Origin: Paramacrobiotus metropolitanus
Taxonomy: Eukaryota > Tardigrada > Eutardigrada > Parachela > Macrobiotidae
NCBI RefSeq assembly: GCF_019649055.1
Contig: NW_026570221.1
Coordinates: 2,480,001 to 2,544,000, forward strand
Length of the DNA: 64,000 nt
Direction of reading: 5' to 3'
The position numbers and the translations under genes were made by a program. The first letter of the stretch is position 1; each line of letters starts with the position of its first letter. The notes beneath the pieces were generated by a model, which ran no database searches, was not told the DNA's origin, and saw only the letters and a program-made list of their open reading frames with translations. Of the stretch, positions 21,929 to 33,905 are shown in pieces.

Positions 21929-22178
21929 GGATGACCTTTATCAGGGAGGCAAGCAGAATTGCTTGAAAGCCAAAAATCGGCTAAGTCCCTCCATGACCTT
22001 TAATATGGAACTTATGACAGAAATGGATGACCTTTTGGGTTCGTCACCTCCCAATTGAGTCGCACATCAGACGAGAAAGGATGACCTTTGAGAACTTCAC
22101 TGCTCAAGAGAGTCATCAAGAAAAAGAGAATGACCTTACCAGGGAGGAAGCATTAAGCTTGTCTTTCAAGACGTCCCT
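21929..22178 (+). repeat. Two paralogous blocks, each with two internal hairpins
   Basis: Blocks begin TGACCTT..CAGGGAGG and end GTCCCTCCATG (about 21,931-21,995 and 22,130-22,183). Block 1 hairpins: CAAGCA/TGCTTG (21,950-21,965) and AGCC/GGCT (21,968-21,982). Block 2: AAGC/GCTT (22,148-22,160) and GTCTT/AAGAC (22,161-22,172). Positions correspond; stem sequences do not. Confidence 0.55.
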
Positions 22179-22400
22179 CCATGTCCAAGAGGAAGAATCT
22201 CATTTTGACAGAAGTCGTACTTTGATACGCAATTATTCCAAAGATGAAGAAGCAGTATTCAGAAGTCGTACTTGATACGCACCTATTCCTACAAGCGGAT
22301 CTCATTTGTGATTAAAAAGATTGCTCAAAAGAGCGGAATGGATCAAAGCGGATTACGGTTGACAGGACCCAGTGACCTTTACGAGTCGGAGGATCCTAGT

Positions 22401-23722
22401 CGTTTTGATAATGAATTCTGTTGATATTTTTTTACTGTTTTTACTTTTGTTCCGAGATCTCTTTATTCACACATGTAATTGGAATTTGTGATGTTAAAGG
22501 GAGATTAAATCTCGATGTTTTATTAATCGCACAGACGAGCCGTCAAGGATCCCAAGGAATTGGACGTGGATTCTGCTTCGACGGAGCTCAGCCTCCCTCC
22601 CAGAGGCATGTGAGCGCAGGCGTACATGCGTACACCCTCGCTTTGGCAGTCTGTTGTGTTTTGCTGCACGCCCGCCTTACGCGAGGCGGAAGCACGCTGT
22701 TCTGCACGCACCCGCACTGTGTGGCGGCTACGTGCACATTTTCCACGCTTGCTGCAGTCAGCAATGCGGAGTTGTCCACGAGGAAATTCTTACGAATTTA
22801 GTCTGGTTATAAATTTCTAGCAATCACGCCGTTTCTCGCTTTCTGTAGCGTAGGCGTATTTATAGCATTGCTAGTCTTTTTGGTAGGCAGAATTCCGTCA
22901 ATTCTGTTCCTACGCGTGAACCTTCATCAGGTCCACGCTCATATTGGTATAAACTTATAAATGTTCTATGTGCTTTATTGTCCACCAGAGCATTGCCAGC
23001 GACCTTCCACAATCGAGACTAATGCTTTAGTTAGTTAAACGAAATCCAGTTACAGAAGTCCGTTACAACATAGTTCTACGAAAGTTGTTTCGGAGGTAGC
23101 AGTATCACGTCACGCGACTGACCGCTGTAAAGTCACCGCTGCCATTCCATATAATGTCACTGCTCACTGATGTGATGTTGGGGGTCTGTAAATCGGTACT
23201 GCTGCTTTTGATTTCTAGCCGTCGCTTGAACATCGCCATGAACTTCTTGCTGGTCATGCATGGGCATAACGCAACATTCTTGATATGGGCTGTGTAATTT
23301 CCAAAAAAAAGGAAATAAATTTAAAACGAGGCTGAAAACAGTTGCCAGCTTCCTTAAAATCTGTACAATTTTCCTGTGTTCCAGATAATCTCGTCGGAAG
23401 TCAGAACCAGTAACCAAAGTCAGAATCAATTTACTCAGTAGACAGCATCCAGTCCCACATCTGTGTAGGGCGTAGGTATTGCGTGGGAAAGATGGGATAT
23501 CACTCCGTTCCCTCCACCGACGCAGCGCTTGTTCTTTGTGGCACTTTGAAAAGACATTAAGCACCCTCCCAGCATTCCCTATTCACTGCGAAAAACATCA
23601 CCTGCACAGAAAACGTACAGTGCAAAATGAAATTCTTCTGCCAAAAAACTTAAAATTCGTTATCGGTTGATAGAAGTGTGTACCGGTGTTGCGAGATAAC
23701 CCAGTTGGTAAAACTGCCTAAA
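22401..23722. other. Intergenic, no gene recognised
   Basis: AT-rich start, then a CpG-containing stretch with CGCACGC-like words (22,590-22,790). Short ORFs on both strands overlap each other and show no domain. I see nothing I can support as a gene. Confidence 0.5.
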
Positions 23723-24592
23723 TCAAAATCGGATCATTGGATGACGACGAAAGAGTGATGCGGCTGCTGATGAAACCAGCGGAACTATGGCGAAGAACAC
23801 CAGATGTCCAACGGCCATAGCGCAGAATAATTTTTCTATGCGGATCCTTCGACGAATATTCTGCGCTCGGACGTTTAACGTCCCTTCCGCGCTACTTTGA
23901 ATCTGGCGCCTCCGTTTGATATCCAGAACTTTTAGGAACACCAAAGTGTACATCATTCCCGTTAACCCTAATGGCAAATACGTACCGATCACGTTCGCGA
24001 CTTGGAACGATGGTCCGAGCGCGCCGAACCCACAAATACGGAACGACTGAATCACCAGGAATCCGCCGTCGGTACCCAGCGTAAACGGCAGATAATCCGC
24101 TAATGCGATCAACCAGGCCGTGATGATACAAACCGCATTAACGCTGACCCGGTTCCACTGTGGATAGATGTGCGGGAATGCCACGGCCGCGAAACGGTTC
24201 CCAGCCAGTAGAAACAGTCCCCAGAACGCGGTCGCGCTGGTGGTCATGTACAGTAGCATGTAATAGCTGCAGAATTCCGTCGATACTGTAAAGCCAAAGG
24301 GCGCGAGGCCGAACTGGAGAATGTACACGGGCCAGTGGAGAATGACCAGCTGGGATTCCGTGCACAGCTGATGGAGTAATAGCAGGCGGGTACCGACAAA
24401 TAAAGACGGGCGCTTGATTATTGTAGTAAGTAGGACAACGGTCAGAATGCTGGTGATTAAACACAGCGAGCTGGACACGCAGAGGAAGAGGATGAAACCA
24501 AAAGAGTTCTCGCGCCGTATCAGACCGATAGCAGAGTTGTTGGGGTTAATGATGCCCTGTATCGTTTGATTACCGGTGGCCTTGAGCGACAT
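23723..24592 (-). CDS. Rhodopsin-like GPCR, lacking TM7
   Basis: ATG at 24,592 on the minus strand, 289 codons. An N-terminal glycosylation site (NQT) is followed by TM1 (about residues 31-57), TM2, TM3, then GNRFAAVAFP at the place of the DRY motif. TM4 and TM5 follow, then a basic third intracellular loop (KRRRQ, RRRIR), and TM6 near 262-285 with VGHLVFFAIVP. The frame stops at a TGA eight residues after TM6, so TM7 and the NPxxY motif are absent. Either a 3' exon to the left has not been recognised or the gene is truncated. Family assignment is by topology; the ligand cannot be told. Confidence 0.7.
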   Translation of the reverse strand: MSLKATGNQTIQGIINPNNSAIGLIRRENSFGFILFLCVSSSLCLITSILTVVLLTTIIKRPSLFVGTRLLLLHQLCTESQLVILHWPVYILQFGLAPFGFTVSTEFCSYYMLLYMTTSATAFWGLFLLAGNRFAAVAFPHIYPQWNRVSVNAVCIITAWLIALADYLPFTLGTDGGFLVIQSFRICGFGALGPSFQVANVIGTYLPLGLTGMMYTLVFLKVLDIKRRRQIQSSAEGTLNVRAQNIRRRIRIEKLFCAMAVGHLVFFAIVPLVSSAAASLFRRHPMIRF

Positions 24593-25846
24593 TATTTCGA
24601 CCAGTGCAAAAATGCAAAATATGAATCACTGTAACAGGTTACAGGAGTATTAATGTCTATTTTTGAAAATGGATTCTATATCGTTATTGTTTAACCATTC
24701 TGCGTCTTTCCGGGTTCTGAATAAATTTCACGCCTTAAAAATTTTAATTGTCTTAGAGAAAATGAATAAGGTGAAAGGTGTATGCGTATTTAATAGCCTA
24801 ACCAGTTATCCGCATTTAAAATGCGGCTGCTGCTTGCTCTCTGCCGGAAATCATCCAGCGCGCTCTCCCTGTATTAACTGTCCGCTTTTGTTAATAGAAG
24901 AGCATGGAACGCATGATGTGGAACAACGATCCAATATGTTTACACTCCCTTGCGCACCTGTGGGAGCCAGCTATTATGCTCAGTGCGGTTTGAGGCGTTA
25001 TCGATGCTGACAAAGAAAGAATCTTAGCCTTTTTTCTCGGTTAGCATAAAGTGTGGGAGGGTCACAGATGCCTTACCTTAATCGGGAATAATGGCTGATT
25101 TCTTAATAACTTATGTAGGATATATGGGAACCAGTCTCTCGAAAGGCTGCGGGTAGGAATATGTAATACCTATTGCAACCGTGCTTTAAAAGTCTGGTTT
25201 CATTAAAGCGGATAAATGTTCTCTTAGCAATTTACCGTTTAACAATTAAAACAGTGTCCACCCATAAGGATTTTGCCCGTCAATAAAAATATTCATATTT
25301 TGTTTTGGGTTATAACTGCTTCAGCAAGTGTCTGTTCTTCTGGAATTCACAGAAGAAAACAAAATTTATTATAACCCGAACAGCGTGTGCCCTGCCCATG
25401 CATTCCCCTGTACAACTAATACACACACTCTGGGTGCCGTTTTCCCGTACACAGACTCTGTGGTATAACTTGGTGGACCCGATACAGTACGTTTTCAAAA
25501 CATTACGCCTGTTTTTACCTTACTGACATAACCTAACACGCTATAACGTCTACTTAACACACAGTAGTTTCTCTTCAAGCATAAAAAAATTGAGAAAAAC
25601 TTCTGCATATTACGTGTTGCGTAGCTTTGAAAGCTCTTCTTGAAAGAAACGCCCAATCGGTACCTCGCAAAAAAATAGGGTCCCTTACGGTAAGCGCCAA
25701 TTCACCGTCAGCAGTAAGACTGTTGGAACAGGAGCAACTGTTTGTGAATAATTGTCACAAATTTATTCAGCCCGCGACCATCAGCTTTGACACAACATAA
25801 TAAGATAAAATGATAGAGGTGTACCGTTTTATATACACACTATATA
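24593..25846. other. Intergenic, no gene recognised
   Basis: Short ORFs only. No domain, tRNA or clear repeat was found by eye. Confidence 0.45.
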
Positions 25847-26138
25847 CTTCGCTTTGACCATTATTTCGAACACTTGCACTGTACGACTCAATATTTCTAA
25901 CACTCACCACACACTTTTGCCCGTGTTGGTCTGCGAGTCTAACACTCGGCATTTCAGTCGGCGCATTCAGTCGGCTTACATGCTACACTGCGTGCTACAT
26001 GCTGCAGCCTATGTGACTCATAGACATTTCAGTTATCCTGTTCAAGTAGTCGCCGGCTAAAGTGGCTGTTTGCTCGGCCGAGTGTTAGAAATATTGATCC
26101 ATACAGCGCAAGTGTTCGAAATAATGGTCAAAGCGGAG
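25847..26138. mobile_element. 292-bp MITE with ~60-bp TIRs and TA target duplication
   Basis: The left end CTTCGCTTTGACCATTATTT is repeated in inverse at the right end (reads CTCCGCTTTGACCATTATTT). Similarity extends about 60 bp inward (TTTCGAACACTTGC, then CAATATTTCTAACACTC). TA flanks both ends (25,845-25,846 and 26,139-26,140), typical of Tc1/mariner-mobilised MITEs. It lies just downstream of the GPCR gene. Confidence 0.75.
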
Positions 26139-26207
26139 TATCTATTATTACAAACTACCGTAAAGGCTTAATAGTAACATATGGGCAAGCAGTCTTATTG
26201 GCCCCCT

Positions 26208-27296
26208 TCAAACATCGTTTTGCCGTGTTTTTCGCCTCCCTGGTAAGCGGCGGATGTACTGCAAAGCAGCCTGACGCCACTGCTTGGAAGCCGCCATGCA
26301 CAGCAGCGGATTTACGGTGCAGTCCAGCGCGAATAGTAAATTCACAACAGCCAGCGCCCTCACAGGCAAAGAACGTGAGGATGTCATCATGACAGAATAC
26401 ACGATGTGACCCGGCGTCCACAACAGCAGAGAAGTGGCGAAAAGGATGGTTAAAACCGTGAAATGCGCATAACGCTTTTGCACACGGCTTTCGTCTTCGA
26501 GGTAAATATTTCTGCGAGGACTACCCGCCGCCACAATAGACTCAGCAACTCGTGACGTGGAAGTAACCGCCTGCGTAGTTTTCTCAGCACAAGTTTTGCG
26601 CAGCTTTCTCGTTTTCCAAAAAACTACAGGATAGATAACAGTGACCAGCGCTTGTGGCAGCAAATGCGCGATGCAACCGTAAACGACGCTGTAAAAGAAA
26701 TCATAGCCAAAGCTGTAAATGCACAAATTTCCAAGCGCGGCACCACGGGCGCGACTGTCGTGATGGAAAAACACTGGCAGCGTTAAAACATTGATGATGA
26801 CGATGACCGCCACGATTAACTTAGCCGCCAACTTCTGTGTGTGCCGCACGCGGTAACTGAATGGAAAGGTCACCGCCCACAGCCGGTTAACGCTGATGAG
26901 GGCGTGAACGGACACAATACACGCACTGGTAATTTGTGAGCAGTAAAGAGCGAACAAACATCCGTGTTCTCCGAACGCCCAGCGAAATTGCAGATAATTA
27001 CTGATCTGCGCCACATTACTGGTGCAGGATTTGATGAAATCCAGAGCTGACAATGTCACAATGTAGCTGTTAAATGGGGCCCAGAGCAGGGGAGATTTGA
27101 CATAGATAACCAGGAGGGAACTGTTGCTGCAGCAGCTGATTATGGTCAGAATCAAGTATAAATAGCCCAAGTAAAGAGTGTCAGGCTGCTTCGCCGGTGG
27201 AAATGCCACGGAGGCATTTGGTGCGTTGCTGCCGTTGACCAGTGATGCATTTGCAAAATAATCATCAGTTACACCAGTATTACTACGATGTGTCAT
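26208..27296 (-). CDS. Rhodopsin-like GPCR, complete seven-TM frame
   Basis: Single-exon frame of 362 residues, ATG at 27,294-27,296. The N-terminus has several N-glycosylation sites (NAS, NGS, NAS). Seven hydrophobic helices can be placed, starting with YLYLILTIISCCSNSSLLVIY. SVNRLWAVTFP replaces DRY after TM3. A long third loop follows. TM6 carries LLLWTPGHIVY and TM7 carries LDCTVNPLLCM, where NPLLC stands for NPxxY. A basic C-tail follows. The missing acidic DRY residue and the altered NPxxY suggest a lineage-specific orphan receptor. Together with the neighbouring GPCR it hints at a small cluster. Confidence 0.8.
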   Translation of the reverse strand: MTHRSNTGVTDDYFANASLVNGSNAPNASVAFPPAKQPDTLYLGYLYLILTIISCCSNSSLLVIYVKSPLLWAPFNSYIVTLSALDFIKSCTSNVAQISNYLQFRWAFGEHGCLFALYCSQITSACIVSVHALISVNRLWAVTFPFSYRVRHTQKLAAKLIVAVIVIINVLTLPVFFHHDSRARGAALGNLCIYSFGYDFFYSVVYGCIAHLLPQALVTVIYPVVFWKTRKLRKTCAEKTTQAVTSTSRVAESIVAAGSPRRNIYLEDESRVQKRYAHFTVLTILFATSLLLWTPGHIVYSVMMTSSRSLPVRALAVVNLLFALDCTVNPLLCMAASKQWRQAALQYIRRLPGRRKTRQNDV

Positions 27297-29785
27297 TACG
27301 CGCCTCGGAGATCGATAGTTAACTTTGAAGTATTGATCACTGGAAAACGATGTTGTTGGAAAAGCGGAAAGCAGGAAACCGATTTTTTATAATTGATATG
27401 TCGGTTTATGAGCGATAAGACTCGTAAAGTGAGTAGGGATACATAGAAAAAATAAATTTTTCTTCTGGAAATCGATGTCGTTCGCAGTACTTGATCCTTG
27501 TCTTTTATACTGGCAGCTGCGGATGTAGGACAAGCCAAGCTCCTGTGAGTGGTGCTAATTATTTTTCCAGGCGCATTAAAGGTAATTCGCCTTGACTCTC
27601 CAAGGAAGTCATTCTTTTGCTGCAGTTCAACGGAGAATTGCCGTCAACTGCAATTTTCTTGGCTTTCACATACATCGATATTACGGTTTTACTGCAAGCT
27701 CATCCGGGTTCTATCCGGAAGCGTAAACACGACAAGAGTCAACCGAAGAAATACTGAACTTACGGAGAATACGTATCCAGAATAATTGCGCTCGTGGGCT
27801 GTTTGTTTTAATTTTAGAACGACGCGTGGCTTATTATCCCCAACAGTGATTTGGGCGGAAATCATTGCAGGATGTCCTAGTTGTGAAATGATACAAACCG
27901 CCGTACTGTTACATTTGGAATGCCGTTTGTTATGACTGGCTGTTGAGATCAGCTTTTCAAGAGCGCAGCATGCGAACAGGTTATTTACATATACTTCAAT
28001 TACACTTACGCTGATTGCATATGCTTTAAACTTTGAGGTATGTATGTCACATACCTTCGCCTCAGGCGGCGTTACTTTCTTGCCTGCTTTCAGGGCGCTT
28101 TAAAAGTGTGCTGCGTAATACTCTGTTCCAAATTTACTTTTGTCAGAGGAAATGCGGCCGCTTTCTTGGGTACTTTCAAACGCGTGTTACGCGCGATCGA
28201 AAGTTTACAGTCACAGTAATGATTTTGGTTGTCTTTCAATGTGCTAATTCTAAAATTTTTAATTAGTATCTACCAGCGCAGGCTTGTTGTTCTGTTAATT
28301 GGCTATTACCCGAATAATTTTACTTTGATTTTATAAATAACGTGGCTATAGCTATGTTGCCGCTCTCTTTATGGCAAAACGTTCAACATAAAGAGGGTGA
28401 CTCCGCCAAGTTGAGGCAGTTATCGCAAATTTTATTTTGCTCTCCTCAGCCCAGCTATTCATAAAAAAAATATATATCTGAACGCCCATTTTGTTTTTAG
28501 TGGTCCAATCAAGTTGTTTTAATGAAATGCAAACTGTTCTGCGCGTCCTAGGATTTTGGAAACAAAAGTGGATCTGCGAGGTAGCAGAGAACAAACTGCA
28601 AGAAATCAACGCACTATATAACAAACTCCTTTCCAAATCCTAGTCTTTCAGAAATTTCTGATTGAAAAGTGCACAGGATAGCTTGTTCCCCAACTCCTTA
28701 GTGCATATTCATTGCTGTCTGTCAGTTCCGAGCAGGTGGTAGGGTTTCTTATGCTGCGTAGTGCGTAGGAGGAATTTCTGGAGGATTATTCCCAGCTTTG
28801 TTCCCTGGATACAGCTTCGGGGCTTAAGAACATCGCATAGGGAGACTGACAACCGTTTTAATTGCGAGAGGGGCTATATGCATTGCGATGGTACCGCCTT
28901 GCACAGCTTCTGCCAGAGGAATCTCTCACTTTCGATTTTATTAAGGTTTTACTGATTTTTCTTTCTCGAATTTTTTAACAGCTAATATTTTATTTGGCTT
29001 ATCTCGAGGGGTTTGCTGAGGTAGCCTCTCGGTTCATCGTTTGTGATTAATCATCATCGGCAGCAAATTTCAGGTGCTAAAAATTCTGTGAGATTTAATA
29101 ATATCGAAAAGTTCTGTTTCAAAAATAAAAATTTCGTTTTAAAAGAAAGAAACCTTTTTTGTTCAAACATGTTTACTGGTGCTAAACGGCTGAGCGCGCT
29201 AATAAAAATATACAACAGTGGCGGATGAATGATAACTTCAAAATGGAAATTTACCGAGAATTATTTCCAGTGGTCTCTCCAGTTGGCCGGCAAAAAAGTG
29301 TGTTGGCAATTCTGCCGAATCTGTGACTGAACTGATCGACAGCATTTTTCATAAGTCGGAACAGGCCGTGAACTGTTTATTGTTCGGCTTCTTTTTTGTT
29401 TCGATCTTGAGATACCTTGAATGTTTTAGGTGTTTTAGTTTTCTTGGCTTTCAGATTCTTAAAATTCTGAGATTTGCTCACAGTTTCCTTTGATTTGCTA
29501 AAGATTTTTTTTGTTGTCCAGTTTCCGGTCCATTTTATTGAGCTGAAAACTTAGAAATTTAACAACTAAGACCGGCAGATCCTCTTTAAACATATCGAGC
29601 GGTCACATAATTAACAAAATATTTTCGAACGCATATTGAAAGAGTTACATTCAGTGCTCTCAAAGTGGAAAGCTGTTAAGCGGCCCTCGGAGCCAAACAC
29701 GACTGTTTTGAACTGCTGGTGTCGTTCAAAGAAAAAAAGGTCACAAACACGATCACAACACACGAAAGTACGGCTCACAATTTAG
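27297..29785. other. Intergenic, no gene recognised
   Basis: AT-rich with short, unconvincing ORFs on both strands. No exon with good splice sites and a recognisable domain was found. Confidence 0.45.
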
Positions 29786-29905
29786 GCTAAGGCTATTTTG
29801 CCGCAGTTTTCTACAGTTTGTCAAAATAGCCTTTTGCTATTTTGCTGCACACGGCGTTTAAAGAGCCTTTTGCTATTTTGCCGCACTATGGTTGTAGCTA
29901 ATCTG
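29786..29905. repeat. GCGGCAAAATAGC / GGCTATTTTGCCGC hairpin repeat, locus 1
   Basis: Multiple forward and reverse copies of GCTATTTTGCCGCA with C/T variants. The same words occur at 38,690-38,860 and 51,598-51,736. Confidence 0.7.
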
Positions 29906-30227
29906 CCACAGTTATGCGTAAAGGGTCCAGGCCATCTCCAGCTACATTTTCTACTAGATTCGAGCAATTGCCGTAAGCCGACTCTGACTTCGTTGGATTT
30001 CGTAAAAGGACATCCTTGGGAAGGTCCTTTTACAACTGGGACAAAATATTGCGCATGGATCTAGTCGCGAGCGGACGGCTTTCACTGAGTGTATATTCGT
30101 CATAAAGTGCATTTAACGAAACGTTACGAAAGGTAAACATTTCTTCCGATTTAAGAAAAAAAGTGTTAGCCGCATAAACACTAACAACGGTCGCCACGTG
30201 TGCGTGTGAAAGCGAGGACGCGCAAGG

Positions 30228-30318
30228 CCAGTGAGGATATATCCAAGATATTTCTGGATATATCCGGATACGTTTTGGATATATCCCATATCCAGAGGCT
30301 TTCTCCTGGATATTACCA
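30228..30318. repeat. Cluster of GGATATATCC palindromes
   Basis: GGATATATCC occurs three times (once extended as GGATATATCCGGATA) together with GGATATATCCC and ATATCCAG. A local palindromic simple repeat. Confidence 0.6.
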
Positions 30319-32619
30319 TCCTTATTGGGTGTTATATTGGAAAGCGTGATAACGGAGAGGAATGTCGTTGGAAATCTTGTGAACTGTATGCATGGCATGT
30401 GGCCACTGGCTAGACGGCCTAGTTTCGTAGCAATGCGCTTCTGGTGGGAGATATGCAATCATTCTAACTTTACAATGTGTTCAAAATACTGCATACCGTA
30501 TTAAACGATTAAACATCGTTGTTGCGAGATATCGTAAAGGTCATCAGGTGTAGCCGTGTAAAGATACGGGGAACAACTTGCCGAACAATGACACAGAAAT
30601 ACAAATATATTGGGAAATATACTGAACAAACCACCGGCATCTAATCGCACAGTGGGAAGCTACGAAAACCGTCTGTGCACGAAATTCACACTCCGGCAAA
30701 ACCATTTGGATGCGTCACATGGGGCATCCTGGGCCTAAACCTTACGAGGCCCGGTTGTGGACATCGCTGCGTTACCACAGCCGTCGTAGCTCCGTAGTAG
30801 AAGCCTTAGTTCGTTGTGGCACCGATGTATGTGTGAACGGCGATGAAAATACATAATTTAATGAAAAATACATCACATTTGAGTGATCAAATTAGCTATG
30901 TCGTGCCGTAAAATAAGAACATATCCCATTTTTCGGAAGAAAACTTTGGTAATCTCAAATAAACAAGACTACGATTTTTTCGCTTTGGACTGTTTCGCAC
31001 GATCCTCTCCAAAAACAACCTTGCCCGTGTGACAATCATGCGCGGGTATCCAGTCCATGGGTCCGGGGCAACGTTTCTCATAAGCCGTGGTTGCCGGTGC
31101 TAAGACGGCCCACCCTGTACCGTATGAAGGCATCCAAGACTGTCTTGCCCGTCGAGACGGCGAGTCGCAAAATGATGCTAGCGGATGGCAATTTCCATCT
31201 GTGGAGATACCAGGAATGATGCCGCAACAATACAGGATTTGCTCTAGCAGCCGAGCGGCTCGATGTATCAGCCTGCCGTTATAGTTTCCAAGAACCCGAC
31301 ATGGCGTTGCAAAAATCCGTCACCACGGGAAAACAGCTTGTCTTGGGCGAGGACAAGATGGCCCGGCAAAGTGGTCAGCTGTTGGAGAACAGCTTTCGCT
31401 CGCAGGTGCCCAACCACCCCGAAGATGTATCTCGCCGACCCGAACGGACGGTGCGGTACAGGATCGACAAAGGATCAACGGGATCGATCGGAAGGCCGTG
31501 ACAGCTGGATAACGACAGTCACAACCAGGCGACCGATACCGAGGAAGAGTGTCGCCGCCAATATTGGTCGACCCGGCCTCGGCGAGACGGAGGGGAATCG
31601 GAGTCGTAGGAACTGACCGAAGAGCGATCCAAGAAAACGGCGGAAAATACAGTGGTAGCCTTGATTACTGAGGGAACTTCGGGCAGCCACGTGGCGGCCA
31701 AGGAAAGAGGCCGAGGAGGCTCTGGCGGTGTACAGCTTAACTGATTGGAATGGCCAATGATAAAACGAAGCACGCCAAGATTCGGTGACAGTGGGCACGG
31801 GAAGCCCAAATCGACCTAGCCGGGCACGGCGCTCGGGAGCGGAGACGATGGATATCTACATCGAGCGGAATTTCAAGTGCTGAACTTGAACGCCCGGGCC
31901 CGCAACTGGAACCATGCAGCGGCAGCGTGCGGATTCGCGGTAGGCGACTGGAACCGGAATTCGTACCGAGGTTGGCACAAGGATTGTTACCGTCGGACTT
32001 TGCCTGACTGTCCGTCAAACCGGCGAGTCTTAACATGGCCGGTCCAGAGCTTCCGCCAACACGAGTTGGAACGGGTTTGGCAGTACTCCACCGGAAAAGC
32101 CGGGAAGTGCTGTCCCGGGCTAGTATCTGAAACCGGGCCGACGTGCCATAGTAGTTGGGTCGAAGTCGTCGCCCGGATCCTCTATGTCCGCTGGATTTCT
32201 CGTCTCTGCCGGGCCGTTCCATAGGTCGGATCCATCGCCCGCTGCAAAATCCATGGTCGACCGTTCCATCCGGTCACCTATTTTCCCGACTTGTTAGGGT
32301 CGTCTCATTACCGGTTCAGCCGGTATTCTCGGCTGTACGAGCGATGTCGCCGCCTCATCGGTAGTCCGCGTGCTACTGTTGTAACCAAGTCCTCGGACGC
32401 CGGAAGCTTCCTCGTGCTGAGCGCGGCGTGTCGGCACTTCCCGCATCATGTCAACAATGAACCCTGCGGCCGGAGCATTGGTCCTTTCAGGTCGTTCGTA
32501 CGGTCCCGTGCTAGTGCGGTAACTCGTCTTCCTCGATTGTGGACGGCATCTGCTGGTGCTCGGCTTAGCCACCATATAATAGTCGGCTCAACTTGTTACC
32601 ACAGCCGAGGTTGGCGGGG
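30319..32619. other. Intergenic, GC-richer than its surroundings, no gene recognised
   Basis: From about 31,090 to 32,620 the base composition is clearly more GC-rich, with ORFs open on both strands but no domain I can name. It could be an old transposon relic, since it ends in the inverted repeat at 32,620. Confidence 0.4.
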
Positions 32620-32749
32620 CAGGGTGTAAAACCTGGCAGTGGCACCTGCCAGTGGCAGTGCCAGTGGCATGGCAGGCGATAAAACCTGGAGACTCTGGCA
32701 GCTGGCAAACAATAAAACCTGGCAGATGCCGCATAAAATGTGGCACCAT
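32620..32749 (+). repeat. 130-bp interspersed repeat, left copy of an inverted pair
   Basis: Rich in TGGCAG/CTGCCA and AAAACCTGG words. Near-identical reverse complement at 36,664-36,793. Confidence 0.8.
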
Positions 32750-33905
32750 ATATAAGCAGGTACGGAGTGTGTACCACGTGTAAGCGGTTCAACTCAAACG
32801 CAGTGCTTGGTCAACTCAACTCAGTGCTTGGTCAACTCAAACTCAGCTGTATATTCTTGAAACCCTTTGTCAGCGCACAGCAACCTATTATTGTACAGTG
32901 TTAACAGTATTAGTTATTCATAAAGTTCGTAAGTAAGGTTCGGCATACTAAGATTCGAAAAGGTCACGTTCTATTTGCCGTTTTGCGCATAGTACCGTAT
33001 TGCAAAACGATAACACGACGTATTAAAAAAACGATCGCGGCACTTTCAGATCTAGGAGGTGCTCGGCTGGAACATGCTTGCCAAGTGTCAAAATAAGCAT
33101 CGTAGCTACTAGCGGAGTTCCTCCGCACACCCCTTTAGCGGCTTAGCTTATGAAGATCGTTACCGTAAGGTATTACCAGTCATAAAGTAATTAAGGCTTC
33201 GGTCAAACCGAAGCAGAACGGGCATCATTTTATAAAACATTTGTTAATATAAATGCTCAGAGCAGGTTTACTGGTTTTAATTTAATTTTACCAGTTTTGG
33301 GGTTATTCGTACTTCAGCACAGTAGTGCACTATAGTATCCAAAGGTTGTATGCACACATACACATAGCAATACCAAAGTTAAATTGTATTATTGCCACTC
33401 TCCTCTAGACTAATAATTCAGAAATGATCAAACGGTTGATGCTACTACGGGAGAGTGGCAACGATTATGCCCAAAACTACACCGCTCACTAGTAAAGCGA
33501 TTAGAGTATTTTTGTAATTTTTTCATACGTACCCCATTCGGCTAATTTGGATAAAAATATTTTCTCTGTGATTAGGCTGCTCGTTTCCGCTTTTTGATAA
33601 CAATTTATAGCGAGGTTGTACGTACTGCATGTCTGCCAGTTTAAACGCTAATGTTGAATGATAAAGTTGACGCTTCTACGTTTACATTTATGCAACTGCT
33701 AAGCAGGGTGTAGTGCTAATTAAACACACCCAGTAACATTCCACGGCTTGGTTTCAGTACTGTATTATGAAAGACAAACATAGTTTTGAACCGGAAATAC
33801 ATTCAAATCGAGTGCTATAATCCCTTGTAAACACCACAAAATCATGTCTAACTGCAGAGAAAAAACTACTAAAGTGAGTGATTCCGCGCTTTTGTGAGTG
33901 TTTCG

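Larger units (their letters stand above)
1..22400 (+). mobile_element. Giant Ty3/gypsy-class retroelement, 5' end outside the window
   Basis: A continuous plus-strand block of Gag-like, protease, RT, RNase H and integrase sequence followed by about 9 kb of extra ORFs and a ~1 kb non-coding tail. Ty3/gypsy affinity rests on the order PR-RT-RH-IN, the YIDD active site and the HHCC plus DDE integrase. The purine-rich coding strand, a very high density of AAAGGTCA/TGACCTTT and families of small hairpins mark the whole block as one unit; both signals fade after about 22,380, which I take as the approximate right edge. No LTR pair can be seen because the left end is missing. Possible polypurine tracts precede TG at 21,847-21,863 and 21,883-21,898, so a 3' LTR could start there. 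At more than 22 kb it is far larger than ordinary 5-8 kb gypsy elements and comparable with known giants such as plant Ogre and planarian Burro elements. Confidence 0.85.
21411..22400 (+). other. 3' non-coding region of the giant element, with paired-arm motifs
   Basis: No ORF of note. Contains TTACGGC elements with complementary outer arms, two paralogous CAGGGAGG...GTCCCTCC blocks, a repeated GAAGTCGTACTT(T)GATACGC word (22,213-22,282) and seven TGACCTT words. Candidate polypurine tracts at 21,847-21,863 and 21,883-21,898 both precede TG, so part of this may be the 3' LTR. Confidence 0.6.

Noticed and set aside
23157-23564. 135-aa minus-strand ORF
   Set aside because: No recognisable domain, unusual composition, no splice support.
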